DNA of 64,000 nucleotides from Streptomyces xanthophaeus (GTDB lineage: Bacteria; Actinomycetota; Actinomycetes; Streptomycetales; Streptomycetaceae): positions 39,149 through 103,148 of the forward strand of contig NZ_JOFT01000029.1 of assembly GCF_000725805.1 (NCBI RefSeq). Direction: 5' to 3'. Each line of letters begins with the position of its first letter. Position 1 is the stretch's first letter. Position numbers and translations under genes: made by a program. Positions 34,660 to 46,786 of the stretch are shown here, piece after piece. The notes under the pieces were generated by a model, which was not told the DNA's origin, did not search any database, and saw nothing but the letters and a program-made list of their open reading frames with translations.

Positions 34660-35972
34660 TCCTTCGCCTCCACGATCTGGTCGAACTCGTCGGTCACGGT
34701 CGGCATGCCGTCGCCGTCCCCGCCGCTCCAGCGCACGGTCAGGGTCTGCAGGGCCTCCTCCTGGTCGAGGACCACCGCCTTCTCGCGGTAGAGCTCCAGC
34801 AGGGCCAGGAAGCGGGCGACCACGGTGAGGGTGTCCGCCGCGTCCTCGGTGAGCTCCTGGAAGGTGGCCTCGCCGCGGGTCTTGAGCAGGCGCACGACGA
34901 GCCCGGCCTGTTCGCGCACGCTGACGAGGGGCGCGTGGATGTGGTCCACGTACACCTGCGGCCGGGCCTTGGGCTGCATCGCCTTCACGGCGAGGCGGGC
35001 GAAGCCCTCCGGGCCGATGCTGATGACCACCTCGGGCAGCAGTTCGGCGTGGTGCGGCTCCAGGCCTACGGTGCGCGGGTAGCGCCGGGACTCGTCCTCG
35101 GCCCGCTGCTCGAAGATCTCGGCGATCTGCTTGTACGCCTTGTACTGGAGCAGCCGGGCGAAGAGCAGGTCCCGGGCCTCCAGGAGGGCGAGGTCGGCCT
35201 CGTCCTCGACCTCGGCGGCCGGGAGCAGCCGGGCGGCCTTCAGGTCCAGGAGGGTGGCGGCGACGACGAGGAACTCGGTGGTCTGGTCGAGGTCCCAGTC
35301 CGGCCCCATGGCCCGGATGTGCGCCATGAACTCGTCGGTGACCCGGGACAGCGCGACCTCGGTGACGTCGAGCTTGTGCCGCGAGATCAGCTGGAGCAGC
35401 AGGTCGAACGGCCCCTCGAAGTTGTCGAGCCGCAACGTGAACCGCCCGCCGCCGACCGCGGCCTGCGCCTGCTCCCCCGGCACGGGGCCGACACCGCCCT
35501 CGGCGGCAGCCGCCCGCTGGGCTGGGGTGTGGTGGTCGGCACCCTCGGCGACGACGGCCGCATGAGGGACCGGGGCCCGGACGACGACCTCGGCCGACTG
35601 CGCGACTCGCGTGTGGCCAGCGCCCTCGGCGACGACGGCGACGTGCGGGGCGGAGGCGGCATCTTCGCCGGTGGCCGACCGCCGGACCGGGGCCCGGACG
35701 GCGTCCTCGGCCGCGGCAGGGACTGCGGCAGGGGGCAGGAGCGGGTCCGGGTCGGGCTCGTGCGAAGTGGCCGGGGCCTGGAGGCGGCCTGCGGGGGTCC
35801 GTACGGCCTCGGAGGCCTCCTCGGGGTTCACCCCGCCCCCGCCTCCCGTACGGCCCTCAGCGGGCGACTCAGGGGCTTCGGGGCCCTGCGCCCCACCGAT
35901 CGGCCCGGACGCACCCGGCCCGCGTCCCAGCGAGCGGCGGGGCGGTCGGCCGGTGTCGGCGGAGGAGGGCAT
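34656..35972 (-). CDS. scpA: Segregation and condensation protein A (kleisin)
   Basis: The 438-residue protein has the ScpA kleisin core starting at about 163 (FTLRLDNFEGPFDLLLQLISRHKLDVTEVALSRVTDEFMAHI) and ending near 420. The SMC-binding N-terminal helix and the C-terminal winged helix are both present. The first 160 residues are a disordered Ala/Val/Glu/Pro extension with loosely repeated A-E-G-A-x-H motifs, about twice the length needed for the core start. It is unclear how much of it is translated; ATG 35972 is the only strong upstream start. It is the first gene of the scpA-scpB-rluB unit. Confidence 0.92.
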   Translation of the reverse strand: MPSSADTGRPPRRSLGRGPGASGPIGGAQGPEAPESPAEGRTGGGGGVNPEEASEAVRTPAGRLQAPATSHEPDPDPLLPPAAVPAAAEDAVRAPVRRSATGEDAASAPHVAVVAEGAGHTRVAQSAEVVVRAPVPHAAVVAEGADHHTPAQRAAAAEGGVGPVPGEQAQAAVGGGRFTLRLDNFEGPFDLLLQLISRHKLDVTEVALSRVTDEFMAHIRAMGPDWDLDQTTEFLVVAATLLDLKAARLLPAAEVEDEADLALLEARDLLFARLLQYKAYKQIAEIFEQRAEDESRRYPRTVGLEPHHAELLPEVVISIGPEGFARLAVKAMQPKARPQVYVDHIHAPLVSVREQAGLVVRLLKTRGEATFQELTEDAADTLTVVARFLALLELYREKAVVLDQEEALQTLTVRWSGGDGDGMPTVTDEFDQIVEAKE

Positions 35973-36773
35973 AGCGGTCCAGGGTGGTGCGGAGGGGGCG
36001 GGGCGTCCCGAGCAGCCTAGGGGGTGTCCCCCCGATCAGGCCGGATCAGGCTTCGGCGTCTGGCGCCGCGCGGATCAGCCGCGGCCCGGCAGCACACCCG
36101 CGCTCCGGCCACGGCGCCCCCGCCGGGGGCCCGGGCGGGCGCGGGCCCGCACTAGCCCTCGCTCCGGCGGGCCGGGCAGCCGCGGCACGGTGCCCCGAGC
36201 GCCGGCCAGGCCACGCGCACGGCGGCGGGCGAGTGCGCGGCAGTGGGCGGAGGTACGGGTGGGACGGAGTCAGCCCGGCCCTGTGCACCGCCCTCGCCCC
36301 GACCCCGCCCCGGCAGGACGGGCAGCTGCCGGACGGCGCCTCCGAGGCCCGGCCAGGCCGTGGCGGGCGGAGGTGGTCGAGGCCGGGTCGGTGGGGCGCG
36401 CCTGGCGGCGCGTCGGCTTCTGCGCGGGCCGGGCGTACGGGCCCGGCGGCCCCGTCGGCTCCCGCGCGGCTCCCGCGCGGCTACCGCCCGGGCCGGTCGT
36501 GCGCGCCTGGCTGGGCCGGCGGGGCGGGAATGACGGCCCCCGCCCGGGACTGCGGTGTCGGGGCTGGGGGTCCGGCGCGGGCCGACGGGGCCGGGGTCCG
36601 GCGGGGCTGGTGGGGCGGGACTGGCGACCCCCGCCCGGGACCGTGGTGCCGGAGCCGGCGGGGCCTGGGGTCCGGCTGGGCCGGTGGGGCGGGACTGGCG
36701 ACCCCCGCCCGGGACTGCGGTGCCGGGGCCGGGGGTCCGGCGTGGGCTCCATGCGTCGGGGCCCGCGGGGTCG
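35973..36773. other. 801-bp GC-rich gap upstream of scpA
   Basis: No frame here shows convincing coding sense. The long open frames on both strands translate to Arg/Pro/Gly-rich sequence without motifs, as expected from about 80 percent GC. The left part probably holds the scpA promoter. The right part contains an imperfect tandem repeat listed separately. Confidence 0.5.
36521..36750. repeat. Imperfect tandem repeat, about 75-91 bp units
   Basis: Copies begin at about 36521, 36612 and 36686, each opening GGGGCGGGA and containing CCCCCGCCCGGGAC and GGGGTCCGGC. Spacings of 91 and 74 show unequal units. It is noncoding and lies between the ParA-pair gene and scpA. Confidence 0.7.
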
Positions 36774-37283
36774 TCAGCGGCCGCGGAGTCTTCGGACGAG
36801 GATGCTCGCGTCGCCCCGGGACTCCAGGTCGGCGAGGACGACCGCCACCGCTTCGCGGACGATGCGTCCGCGGTCGACCGCCAGGCCGTGCTCCCCGCGC
36901 AGCACCAGCCGCGCGTGCTCGAGGTCCATGAGCTCCTCGGCGGAGACGTACACCGTGATCTTCTCGTCGTGCCGTTCGCGTCCGCTGGGCCGCCGGTTCG
37001 CGCCCCGGCCCTGCCCCTTGCCGCGGCCGCCCGCCTGGGCGCCCGGGCTGACAGAACCTTCCTGCGGCCTGCGCGGCTGCCCCACCACGGGGCTCCCGGG
37101 CCCGGCGGCGGCCTCAGCCTCCCGGCTGCGGCCCTCCCCGGCCGTGCCCTCGGCCGAGGTGGCCGAGTGCTCCGCGGCGGACGCCTCCTCGGCCCCTCGC
37201 CGCGACGAGGACGACTGGAGGGCCATCCCCCCGGTCGTACGGAACAGTTCGTCGGCTCCGGGCAGACTCACTCGGCGTGACAC
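36774..37283 (-). CDS. Small ParB-like/ribbon-helix-helix-type partner of the ParA gene
   Basis: The 169-residue protein has a disordered first two-thirds (Gly/Ala/Ser/Glu, then basic). The compact C-terminus is at about 103-169: HDEKITVYVSAEELMDLEHARLVL followed by DRGRIVREAVAVVLADLE. The short strand (ITVYVS) followed by two helices resembles a ribbon-helix-helix DNA-binding domain, as in small ParB analogues. The GTG at 37283 overlaps the parA-like gene by 16 bases; a GTG at 37271 would give the common 4-base overlap. Pairing with a ParA ATPase supports a partition-like or positioning role. This is inference. Confidence 0.7.
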   Translation of the reverse strand: MSRRVSLPGADELFRTTGGMALQSSSSRRGAEEASAAEHSATSAEGTAGEGRSREAEAAAGPGSPVVGQPRRPQEGSVSPGAQAGGRGKGQGRGANRRPSGRERHDEKITVYVSAEELMDLEHARLVLRGEHGLAVDRGRIVREAVAVVLADLESRGDASILVRRLRGR

Positions 37284-38428
37284 CGGGCGAGCACCTCCCT
37301 GGCCAGCTGGCGGTAGGCGGCGGCCCCGACGGAGTTGGAGGCGTACGTCGTGATCGGCTCACCGGCGACCGTGGTCTCCGGGAAGCGCACCGTGCGGCCG
37401 ATGACCGTGTGGTAGACGTGGTCGTCGAAGGCCTCGACGACGCGCGCCAGCACCTCACGGCTGTGCACCGTACGGGAGTCGTACATCGTGGCGAGGATGC
37501 CGTCGAGCTCCAGCTCCGGGTTGAGCCGCTCCTGCACCTTCTCGATGGTCTCGGTCAGCAGCGCCACGCCGCGCAGCGCGAAGAACTCGCACTCCAGCGG
37601 GACGATGACCTTGTGAGCCGCCGTCAGGGCGTTCACGGTCAGCAGACCGAGCGAGGGCTGACAGTCGATCACGATGTAGTCGTAGTCGGCCATCAGGGGC
37701 TTCAGGGCCCGCTGCAGCGTGGACTCGCGCGCGACCTCACTGACCAACTGCACTTCCGCAGCGGACAGGTCGATGTTGCTCGGCAGCAGGTCCATGTTGG
37801 GGACCGCCGTCTTGAGCAGCACCTCGTCGGCCGACATGCCCCGCTCCATGAGCAGGTTGTAGACCGTCAGGTCGAGTTCCATCGGGTTCACGCCGAGGCC
37901 CACGGACAGTGCGCCCTGCGGGTCGAAGTCGACGAGCAGCACGCGGCGCCCGTACTCGGCGAGCGCGGCACCCAGGTTGATGGTCGACGTGGTCTTGCCC
38001 ACGCCGCCCTTCTGGTTGCACATCGCGATGATCTTCGCCGGACCGTGATCGGTCAGCGGACCCGGGATGGGGAAGTACGGGAGCGGGCGTCCGGTCGGGC
38101 CGATCCGCTCACGGCGCTGGCGGGCAGCGTCGGGGGCGAGGGTGGCCGCGTACTCGGGGTCCGGTTCGTACTCCGCGTCGGGGTCGTAGAAGTGCCCTTC
38201 GGGCACGTTTTCGTAGTCGGCGAAACCCACGGGCTTTTCGCCGCTCAGGTCGCCGGCCCTGGAGTTCACGTCTAGGCCGTCCATGCTCTTTCGGGGCGTC
38301 GTCATGTGCTGGTGGTTTGCGAAGGTGCGTACTGCGACGGAGCCGACGGCTTCGAGCCCGGCAGGGCCCTGGCCCCGCTCAGGCATCTCTGCCCGACCAC
38401 CTCCAGGAGCAAATGTCGACTCATTCAC
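37268..38428 (-). CDS. ParA-family ATPase
   Basis: The 386-residue protein has a disordered acidic N-terminus of about 125 residues, then a ParA/Soj ATPase domain. The deviant Walker A is KGGVGKTT (140-147), followed by LLVDFDPQGALSVGLG, DYIVIDCQPSLGLLT and VPLECEFFALRGVALLTETI. It differs from the oriC-linked ParA of Streptomyces by its long leader and by having no parB gene beside it; the partner is instead the short RHH-type gene. It sits next to scpA, suggesting a chromosome-organisation neighbourhood. GTG 38428 is preceded by GAGGAGG. Confidence 0.9.
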   Translation of the reverse strand: MNESTFAPGGGRAEMPERGQGPAGLEAVGSVAVRTFANHQHMTTPRKSMDGLDVNSRAGDLSGEKPVGFADYENVPEGHFYDPDAEYEPDPEYAATLAPDAARQRRERIGPTGRPLPYFPIPGPLTDHGPAKIIAMCNQKGGVGKTTSTINLGAALAEYGRRVLLVDFDPQGALSVGLGVNPMELDLTVYNLLMERGMSADEVLLKTAVPNMDLLPSNIDLSAAEVQLVSEVARESTLQRALKPLMADYDYIVIDCQPSLGLLTVNALTAAHKVIVPLECEFFALRGVALLTETIEKVQERLNPELELDGILATMYDSRTVHSREVLARVVEAFDDHVYHTVIGRTVRFPETTVAGEPITTYASNSVGAAAYRQLAREVLARCHAE

Positions 38429-38754
38429 AAGTCGTCTTACCTCCTCGGACGCGACCAGGACACTTATCGATAGGTCAGCGTGGCACCATGCCGACGGTTG
38501 GCGACTCTATGGCGTGTCACCACTCAGCGGCAACACAATCCACCGGACCCGGCACGATGTGTCGGCAACCGAACACCACTCTGTCAAGGGCGCACGGACT
38601 GTCGCCGCGAAGTTTCGCGGGTGTGCGAAAGGGTTAAAGGGTTACGTTCGAGGCGAGTTGAACGGGATCCCGGGGCCCGCCGCAAACGCCTCCGGCCGGA
38701 CCTCGCGAGCAAGGTCCGGCCGGATACGTGAGATTGACGTCAGTCGTTGACGCG
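38429..38754. other. Intergenic region between the ParA gene and ald
   Basis: This 326-bp gap has lower GC than its surroundings in the 38440-38660 part, as expected for the promoter of the minus-strand ParA gene. On the minus strand it contains a -35-like TTGACA (38582-38587), but no convincing -10 at the right distance. The ald terminator lies at the right end. No gene is seen. Confidence 0.5.
38692..38723 (-). terminator. Terminator of ald
   Basis: The arms 38692-38703 and 38712-38723 (CCGGCCGGACCT and its complement) pair perfectly over 12 bases around an 8-nt loop, 32 nt past the ald stop. Confidence 0.8.
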
Positions 38755-39870
<1,116 letters not shown>

Positions 39871-40022
39871 CGTCGATCACGGTCCTTGGCTCAGGGGATG
39901 ATACGGGGCACTTACTTACATACCCGCCCACAAGAACGCGCAACGGGATGCACCACAAGATGGTGTGGTGGAGCCAGTCTAATGAAGGATGAGTCGCTGT
40001 CTAGCCTTGCAAACCAATAATC

Positions 40023-42002
40023 TCAGTCGGAACCACTACGGATTTCGCAGGCTGCGGGGTCATCTCCCAGCAATCGATCAGCCGCAGACCGGTGCAGCCT
40101 GGCAGCCGCGGGGTCACCCAGCCGGTCCAGCGTGTCGGCCAGCCGGACCTGGAGCGCGGCCTGAAGTCGCTGGTCCCCGGCCCGGCGCGCGAGCTCCACC
40201 GCTTCCCGGCAGGTGTGCAGCGACTCCTCCGGGTGCCCGGCGTACTCCTGGACCCGCGCCATCTCGCTCAACGCCTTTGCCTGCCCGGGGACATCGGCCA
40301 GCTTCCGGTACCCCGCCGCGGCGGCGCGCCAGCTGCGCAGCGCGTCCCCGTAGCGGCCCGCGTAGGTGTGCACGTTGCCCAGCCGTCCGTACAGCCGGGC
40401 CTCGTCCGCGCGCTCCCCCCGCGCGAGGGCCTGGGACAGGGCCCGGCCGAACCAGTCGGAGGCCCGGTGCCAGTCGGTCAGCTCCTGGTACGCGCCGCCT
40501 ACGGATTCCATCGCGCGGCCCGTCGCGTACGGGTCGTTCGCCGCGCGTCCGGCGTCCAGCGCGGCCCGGTAGCGCTCCAGCGCCTCCTGGGTGCGGCCGG
40601 TCTCGGCGTCCAGGTCGGCCAGGTTCAGCAGTGCGGCGGCCTGCTCCCGGTGCAGGTTCCGGCGCTCGGCCACGTCCAGGACCAGGCGGTGCAGCCCGTA
40701 CAGCTCGGGTGCGGCCTCGGCCGTGCCGCGGTGGTCGGCCAGCGCCCGCACCAGGGCCGCGACCAGCCGGCGGGCCAGGGTGTCCAGCTCCCCGTCGGCC
40801 ACGGCCAGGGAGGCGGCCGCGGACAGCGCGGGCAGCCGGGTGTCCAGCCAGGTGGCGGCGGACCGCCGGTCGGGGAAGCGCAGGGCCCGCGGCGTGCCGT
40901 CCAGCTTCTCCCGCGGGTCCAGCAGGCCGTCGGACTCCTCGGGGGGCGCGGCCATGGCCCGGCAGGAGTGCAGCAGCCGTACGGTGCGCTCCAGCATCCG
41001 GGCCCGGGCCAGCTGGACCTCGGCGGGGCGCTCCTTGGCCTCCAGCAGGGCCTGGAGCAGCGGCGTCAGGCAGCCGGGCAGCAGGTACAGGCCGTCGTGC
41101 GAGGGGTGTACGAGACCCAGCCCGGCGAAATCGTCCAGCGTGGACTGGGCGGCGGCGACGGAGCAGCCGACCAGGGCGGAGGCGGTGTGCGAGTCGACGA
41201 TCCCGGCCGGGGCGAGCGGCAGCAGCCGCAGGGTCCGCTGCGCGGGCTGCGGCAGGGACTCGTAGACGAGGCGGAAGCCCCGGGCGAGCGGCCCGCCGGT
41301 GGCGGCGGGCATGTCGTGCAGCTGCTTGGCCACGTCCGCGACGCCCTCCTTGGGATGTGCGGCGAGCCAGCCGCCGACGAGGCCGAGCGCGGCGGGCTGG
41401 CCCCCGCACTCCTCGGCGAGGGCCTCCGCGGCGCGGGGGTCGGCGGTGACCCGGGTGTCCCCGATGCGCTGGACCAGCAGCTCGACGGCGGACGGCGTGT
41501 CCAGCCCGCCGAGGGTGCAGGGGCGTACGTCGGGGATCCCGGTGAGCGGGCCCTCGGCGGTGACCACGACCAGGCACTCGGGGGTGTCCGGCAGCAGGGC
41601 GTCGACCTGGTGCGGGTCGGCCGCGTCGTCGACGAGGATGACCGCCCGCCGCCCGGCGAGGGCGTCCCGCAGGGCGGCGCTCAGCTCGTCCTCACCGGCC
41701 CCGGGCGGGGTGGTGTGCCCCAGGTCCTCCAGCAGCCCCCTGACGGCGCGCTCGGTGGCCACGGTCGCGCCGCCGGGGGCGGTGAGCCGGGTCCGGAGCA
41801 CGCCGTCGGGGTACTGGTCGGCGATCTCGCGCACGAAGGCCTCGGCGAGGGCGGTACGACCCGACCCCGGCCGCCCCGCGACGAGCAGCACGCGCGCCCT
41901 GGGGGCCTTGGCCTTGCGTCCCGAGAGGGTGTCGAGCCCGGTCCGTGCGATGTCCTCGCGCAGCTCTTTGAGCTCGCGCCGCCGCCCGACGAAATCCGTC
42001 AC
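40023..42002 (-). CDS. STAND-type NTPase with TPR repeats
   Basis: The 659-residue protein begins VTDFVGRRRELKELREDI. This start (GTG 42002, AGGAG eight bases upstream) was preferred over 42026 and 42047. The NTPase P-loop is GRPGSGRT (43-50), with Arg where Lys is normal; Walker B AVILVDDAAD is intact. A winged-helix-like segment follows (SALVGCSVAAAQSTLDDFAGLGLVH), and four to five TPR units occupy about 440-650. The family resembles the NTPase/TPR parts of AfsR-like regulators, but there is no DNA-binding or effector domain, so its output is unknown. It is transcribed toward ald, with 152 bases between. Confidence 0.8.
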   Translation of the reverse strand: MTDFVGRRRELKELREDIARTGLDTLSGRKAKAPRARVLLVAGRPGSGRTALAEAFVREIADQYPDGVLRTRLTAPGGATVATERAVRGLLEDLGHTTPPGAGEDELSAALRDALAGRRAVILVDDAADPHQVDALLPDTPECLVVVTAEGPLTGIPDVRPCTLGGLDTPSAVELLVQRIGDTRVTADPRAAEALAEECGGQPAALGLVGGWLAAHPKEGVADVAKQLHDMPAATGGPLARGFRLVYESLPQPAQRTLRLLPLAPAGIVDSHTASALVGCSVAAAQSTLDDFAGLGLVHPSHDGLYLLPGCLTPLLQALLEAKERPAEVQLARARMLERTVRLLHSCRAMAAPPEESDGLLDPREKLDGTPRALRFPDRRSAATWLDTRLPALSAAASLAVADGELDTLARRLVAALVRALADHRGTAEAAPELYGLHRLVLDVAERRNLHREQAAALLNLADLDAETGRTQEALERYRAALDAGRAANDPYATGRAMESVGGAYQELTDWHRASDWFGRALSQALARGERADEARLYGRLGNVHTYAGRYGDALRSWRAAAAGYRKLADVPGQAKALSEMARVQEYAGHPEESLHTCREAVELARRAGDQRLQAALQVRLADTLDRLGDPAAARLHRSAADRLLGDDPAACEIRSGSD

Positions 42003-42153
42003 GGAATCCGCTCCTCTCCCTGCCATCGGGTTGCGAGCGTAGTTCACGCAGAGCGACGACCCGGGTGGAGCGCGGCGGGCAAATCCCCCAATCGGATCAG
42101 CGGATGGTCCGCTTTATCGGGTTCCGGGCCCCACGCGCGGATCCGGCGGGCGG

Positions 42154-42792
42154 CTACGCCTCGTACGGGCGGGCCGGCCACGGGGCCAGCGCGGGGCGCA
42201 GCGATTCCACCCCGCCGGTGGCCAGCGCGGCGGACAGGGCCAGGACGCCGGTCACCAGGCCCGGGTTGCCGAGCCGTCCCGCGAGCACCCCGGCCACCAG
42301 GTCCTGGAGGGGGACCCTGGCGGTCTCCATGTCGGACTCCTCCTCGGAGACCGCGTACCGCTCCCCCTCCGCCTCCGCGAGGTCCTGGGCGAGGAAGACC
42401 CGTACCGCCTCGTCCGAGCCGCCCGGCGAGGTGTAGAAGTCGGCGAGCACCCGCCAGTCCTCCGCCTTGACGTGCGCCTCCTCGTACAGCTCGCGCTGGG
42501 CGGCGTGCAGCGGGTTCTCCCCCGGCACGTCCAGCAGCCCGGCGGGCAGCTCCCACAGCCGGTGGCGCACCGGGTGGCGGAACTGCTTCAGGACCAGCAC
42601 CCGCTGCTCCTCGTCGAGGGCGAGCACGCACACCGAGCCGGGGTGCACCTGGTAGTCCCGGCGCACCACCGCCCGGTCCGGCATCCGGACCTGGTCCGAC
42701 TTCACCGATGTCTTCGCACCCTCGAACGGCGTGCGCGAGGCGACGACCTCCCACGACTCCGGTGTGTCCACGATGTCGTTGCGCATGGCCAT
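42154..42792 (-). CDS. NUDIX hydrolase, ADP-ribose pyrophosphatase type
   Basis: The 212-residue protein has a NUDIX box at about 85-108 (GLLDVPGENPLHAAQRELYEEAHV) inside the fold typical of ADP-ribose or other NDP-sugar pyrophosphatases, including VLVLKQFRHPVRHRLWELPAG before the box. The last position of the box is not the usual Gly (AHV), as in some family members. It would cleave ADP-ribose to AMP and ribose 5-phosphate. It lies directly after pyrG, but a strong hairpin separates them, so it may be only partly co-transcribed. Confidence 0.88.
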   Translation of the reverse strand: MAMRNDIVDTPESWEVVASRTPFEGAKTSVKSDQVRMPDRAVVRRDYQVHPGSVCVLALDEEQRVLVLKQFRHPVRHRLWELPAGLLDVPGENPLHAAQRELYEEAHVKAEDWRVLADFYTSPGGSDEAVRVFLAQDLAEAEGERYAVSEEESDMETARVPLQDLVAGVLAGRLGNPGLVTGVLALSAALATGGVESLRPALAPWPARPYEA

Positions 42793-42815
42793 GGCCGTAC
42801 CTTCCCCAATGACGC

Positions 42816-42848
42816 GACAGCCGGGGCACGATCCGTGCCCCGGCTGTC
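42816..42848 (-). terminator. Hairpin between pyrG and the NUDIX gene
   Basis: The arms 42816-42830 and 42834-42848 pair perfectly over 15 bases with an ATC loop (plus strand). It lies 20 nt after the pyrG stop and 23 nt before the NUDIX start, so it is a terminator or a readthrough-limiting attenuator. Confidence 0.85.
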
Positions 42849-42868
42849 TACGTTATGCGGTCAGGCGC

Positions 42869-44521
<1,653 letters not shown>

Positions 44522-44980
44522 CGCCAAGAGGGGGCTCCCGTGGTCGCGAGGTGAGGTGCGTCCGGCGCCGGCCACCGTCGATCCGGAAGGGTCTCAGGGG
44601 GCGCCGAAGCTGCGGTTTCGGGGCTCCTGATTCGCACAGGCAGACCACCGGTCCACGGGGTACCAGCCTATCAGCGCCCGGGCCGGTCCGCCTCCGGCCA
44701 CGCGGCGCGGCCGGAGCGGCGGGGGTCGCCGGGCCTCATGCCCGCTGGTCACCCGTTTGGCGGAGTCGCATTCTCCGGGGCCTCGACGAGATCACTAGGG
44801 TGCCGTCATATCCTGCTCGGATATTGCACACATCGCCGCCGAGCAGTCCGGCAGACGGCCGCACACCGCCGCATACGGAATCATGGGCTCGACGCGGGGA
44901 TCCCCCACCACAGGAGACCGCGCAACCGCGCAATGCAAGCGCCCTTCGGGGCGGACGTGGCCGTTCGACTGGAGAGCAAC

Positions 44981-46786
44981 GTGTCCGGGCGCATCGAGGA
45001 TTACGCACTGATCGGGGACATGCAGACCGCGGCACTGGTCTGCCGGGACGGGGCGGTGGACTGGTTGTGCCTGCCACGCTTCGACTCCCATGCCGTGTTC
45101 GCCAGCATTCTCGGCACCGAGGATCACGGGTTCTGGCGGATCGGCCCGGCGTTCCCGGCCGGGACGGAAGCCCCTCGTGCCACCCGCCGCAGCTACCGCG
45201 GCGACTCGCTGGTGCTGGAATCGGAGTGGGACACGCCGCGCGGCACAGTCCGCGTGATCGATTTCATGCCGCCCCGCGAGGACCACGCACCGCAGCTGAT
45301 CCGCATCGTGGAAGGCGTCTCGGGACGCGTGCGGATGCACTCCGCGCTGCGCATGCGCTTCAGCTACGGGCGGGTGGTGCCCTGGGTGCACCAGGTCGAC
45401 GGGCGCACCGTCGCCGTGGCCGGTCCTGACTCCATCTGGCTGGACACCGACGCGCAGACCTACGGCAAGGACCTGACGACCTACTCCGACTTCACGGTGG
45501 GCCCGGGCGACCGGATCGCCTTCAGCATCAGCTGGCAGCCCTCCCACCGCGGGGCGCCGGAGGCACCCGAGGCCGAGGCGGCCCTGGAGTCGACCACCGA
45601 GTTCTGGCGCGAGTGGGTCGAGCAGTGCACCTACCACGGGCCCTACCGGGAGGCCGTGGTCCGCTCCCTGATCACCCTCAAGGCCCTCACGTACGGCCCC
45701 ACGGGCGGGATCGTCGCCGCGCCCACCACCTCCCTCCCGGAGGAGATCGGCGGGGTCCGCAACTGGGACTACCGCTACACCTGGCTGCGGGACGCGGCCA
45801 TCACCCTGTCCTCGCTGCTGCGCACCGGCTACCGCGAGGAGGCCCGCGCCTGGCGCGAGTGGCTGCTGCGCGCGGTGGCCGGCGACCCCGAGAACCTGCA
45901 GATCATGTACGGCATCGCGGGCGAGCGCGAGCTCGGCGAGACCGAACTGGACTGGCTGCCCGGGTACGAGAACTCCCGCCCGGTCCGCGTCGGCAACGGC
46001 GCCGCCGGCCAGCTCCAGCTCGACGTGTACGGCGAGGTCACCGAGGCCCTGCACCTGGGCCACATGACGGGACTCGCCCGCAGCGACTACGCCTCGCTGC
46101 TCCAGCTGAAGCTGATCCGCTACCTGGAGACCCACTGGGACCAGCCGGACGAGGGCATCTGGGAGGTGCGCGGCCCGCGCCGCCACTTCGTGCACTCCAA
46201 GGTGATGGCCTGGGTGGCCGTGGACCGCACGATCAAGCTGATCGAGAGCGGGGACGCGGACGGTCCGCTGGACCGCTGGCGCGAGCTGCGCGACGAGATC
46301 CACCAGGACGTCTGCGAGAAGGGCTACGACAAGGAGCGCAACACCTTCACCCAGTCCTACGGGTCGAAGGAGCTCGACGCCTCCCTGCTGCTGATCCCGC
46401 AGATGGGCTTCCTGCCACCGGACGACAAGCGGGTCATCGGCACCATCGAGGCGATCCAGCGCGAACTGTCCACCCCCGACGGCTTCATCCTGCGCTACCC
46501 GACGAGCGGCGACGAGGCCGGAGTGGACGGGCTGGAGGGCGACGAGGGCGCCTTCCTCGCGTGCTCGTTCTGGATGGCCGACGACCTGGCGATGATCGGC
46601 CGGGTCGACGAGGCGCGGCGGCTCTTCGAGCGGCTGCTCTCGCTGCGCAACGACCTCGGGCTGCTGGCGGAGGAGTGGGACCCGCGGCTCCAGCGGCAGG
46701 TCGGCAACTTCCCCCAGGCGTTCAGCCACGTCCCGCTGATCGACACGGCCCTGCGGCTGACCGCGAGCGGCGCGTACGGCGGCTAG
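44981..46786 (+). CDS. Glycoside hydrolase family 15 (trehalase/glucoamylase-like)
   Basis: The 601-residue protein has a beta-sandwich N-terminus followed by an alpha/alpha-barrel. Hallmarks are GRIEDYALIGDMQTAALVCRDGAVDWLCLPRFDS at the start, the substrate-loop NWDYRYTWLRDAAIT and a C-terminal LLAEEWDP segment holding a catalytic Glu. Mycobacterial and streptomycete members of this group hydrolyse trehalose. No signal peptide is present, so it acts in the cytoplasm. GTG 44981 has GGAG six bases upstream; an ATG at 44933 is possible but has a poor ribosome site. Confidence 0.92.
   Translation: MSGRIEDYALIGDMQTAALVCRDGAVDWLCLPRFDSHAVFASILGTEDHGFWRIGPAFPAGTEAPRATRRSYRGDSLVLESEWDTPRGTVRVIDFMPPREDHAPQLIRIVEGVSGRVRMHSALRMRFSYGRVVPWVHQVDGRTVAVAGPDSIWLDTDAQTYGKDLTTYSDFTVGPGDRIAFSISWQPSHRGAPEAPEAEAALESTTEFWREWVEQCTYHGPYREAVVRSLITLKALTYGPTGGIVAAPTTSLPEEIGGVRNWDYRYTWLRDAAITLSSLLRTGYREEARAWREWLLRAVAGDPENLQIMYGIAGERELGETELDWLPGYENSRPVRVGNGAAGQLQLDVYGEVTEALHLGHMTGLARSDYASLLQLKLIRYLETHWDQPDEGIWEVRGPRRHFVHSKVMAWVAVDRTIKLIESGDADGPLDRWRELRDEIHQDVCEKGYDKERNTFTQSYGSKELDASLLLIPQMGFLPPDDKRVIGTIEAIQRELSTPDGFILRYPTSGDEAGVDGLEGDEGAFLACSFWMADDLAMIGRVDEARRLFERLLSLRNDLGLLAEEWDPRLQRQVGNFPQAFSHVPLIDTALRLTASGAYGG

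Noticed and set aside
36270..36752. A 160-residue minus-strand open frame in the gap before scpA
   Set aside because: It encodes Pro/Arg/Gly-rich sequence reflecting the GC-rich repeat. There is no ribosome site or conserved motif.
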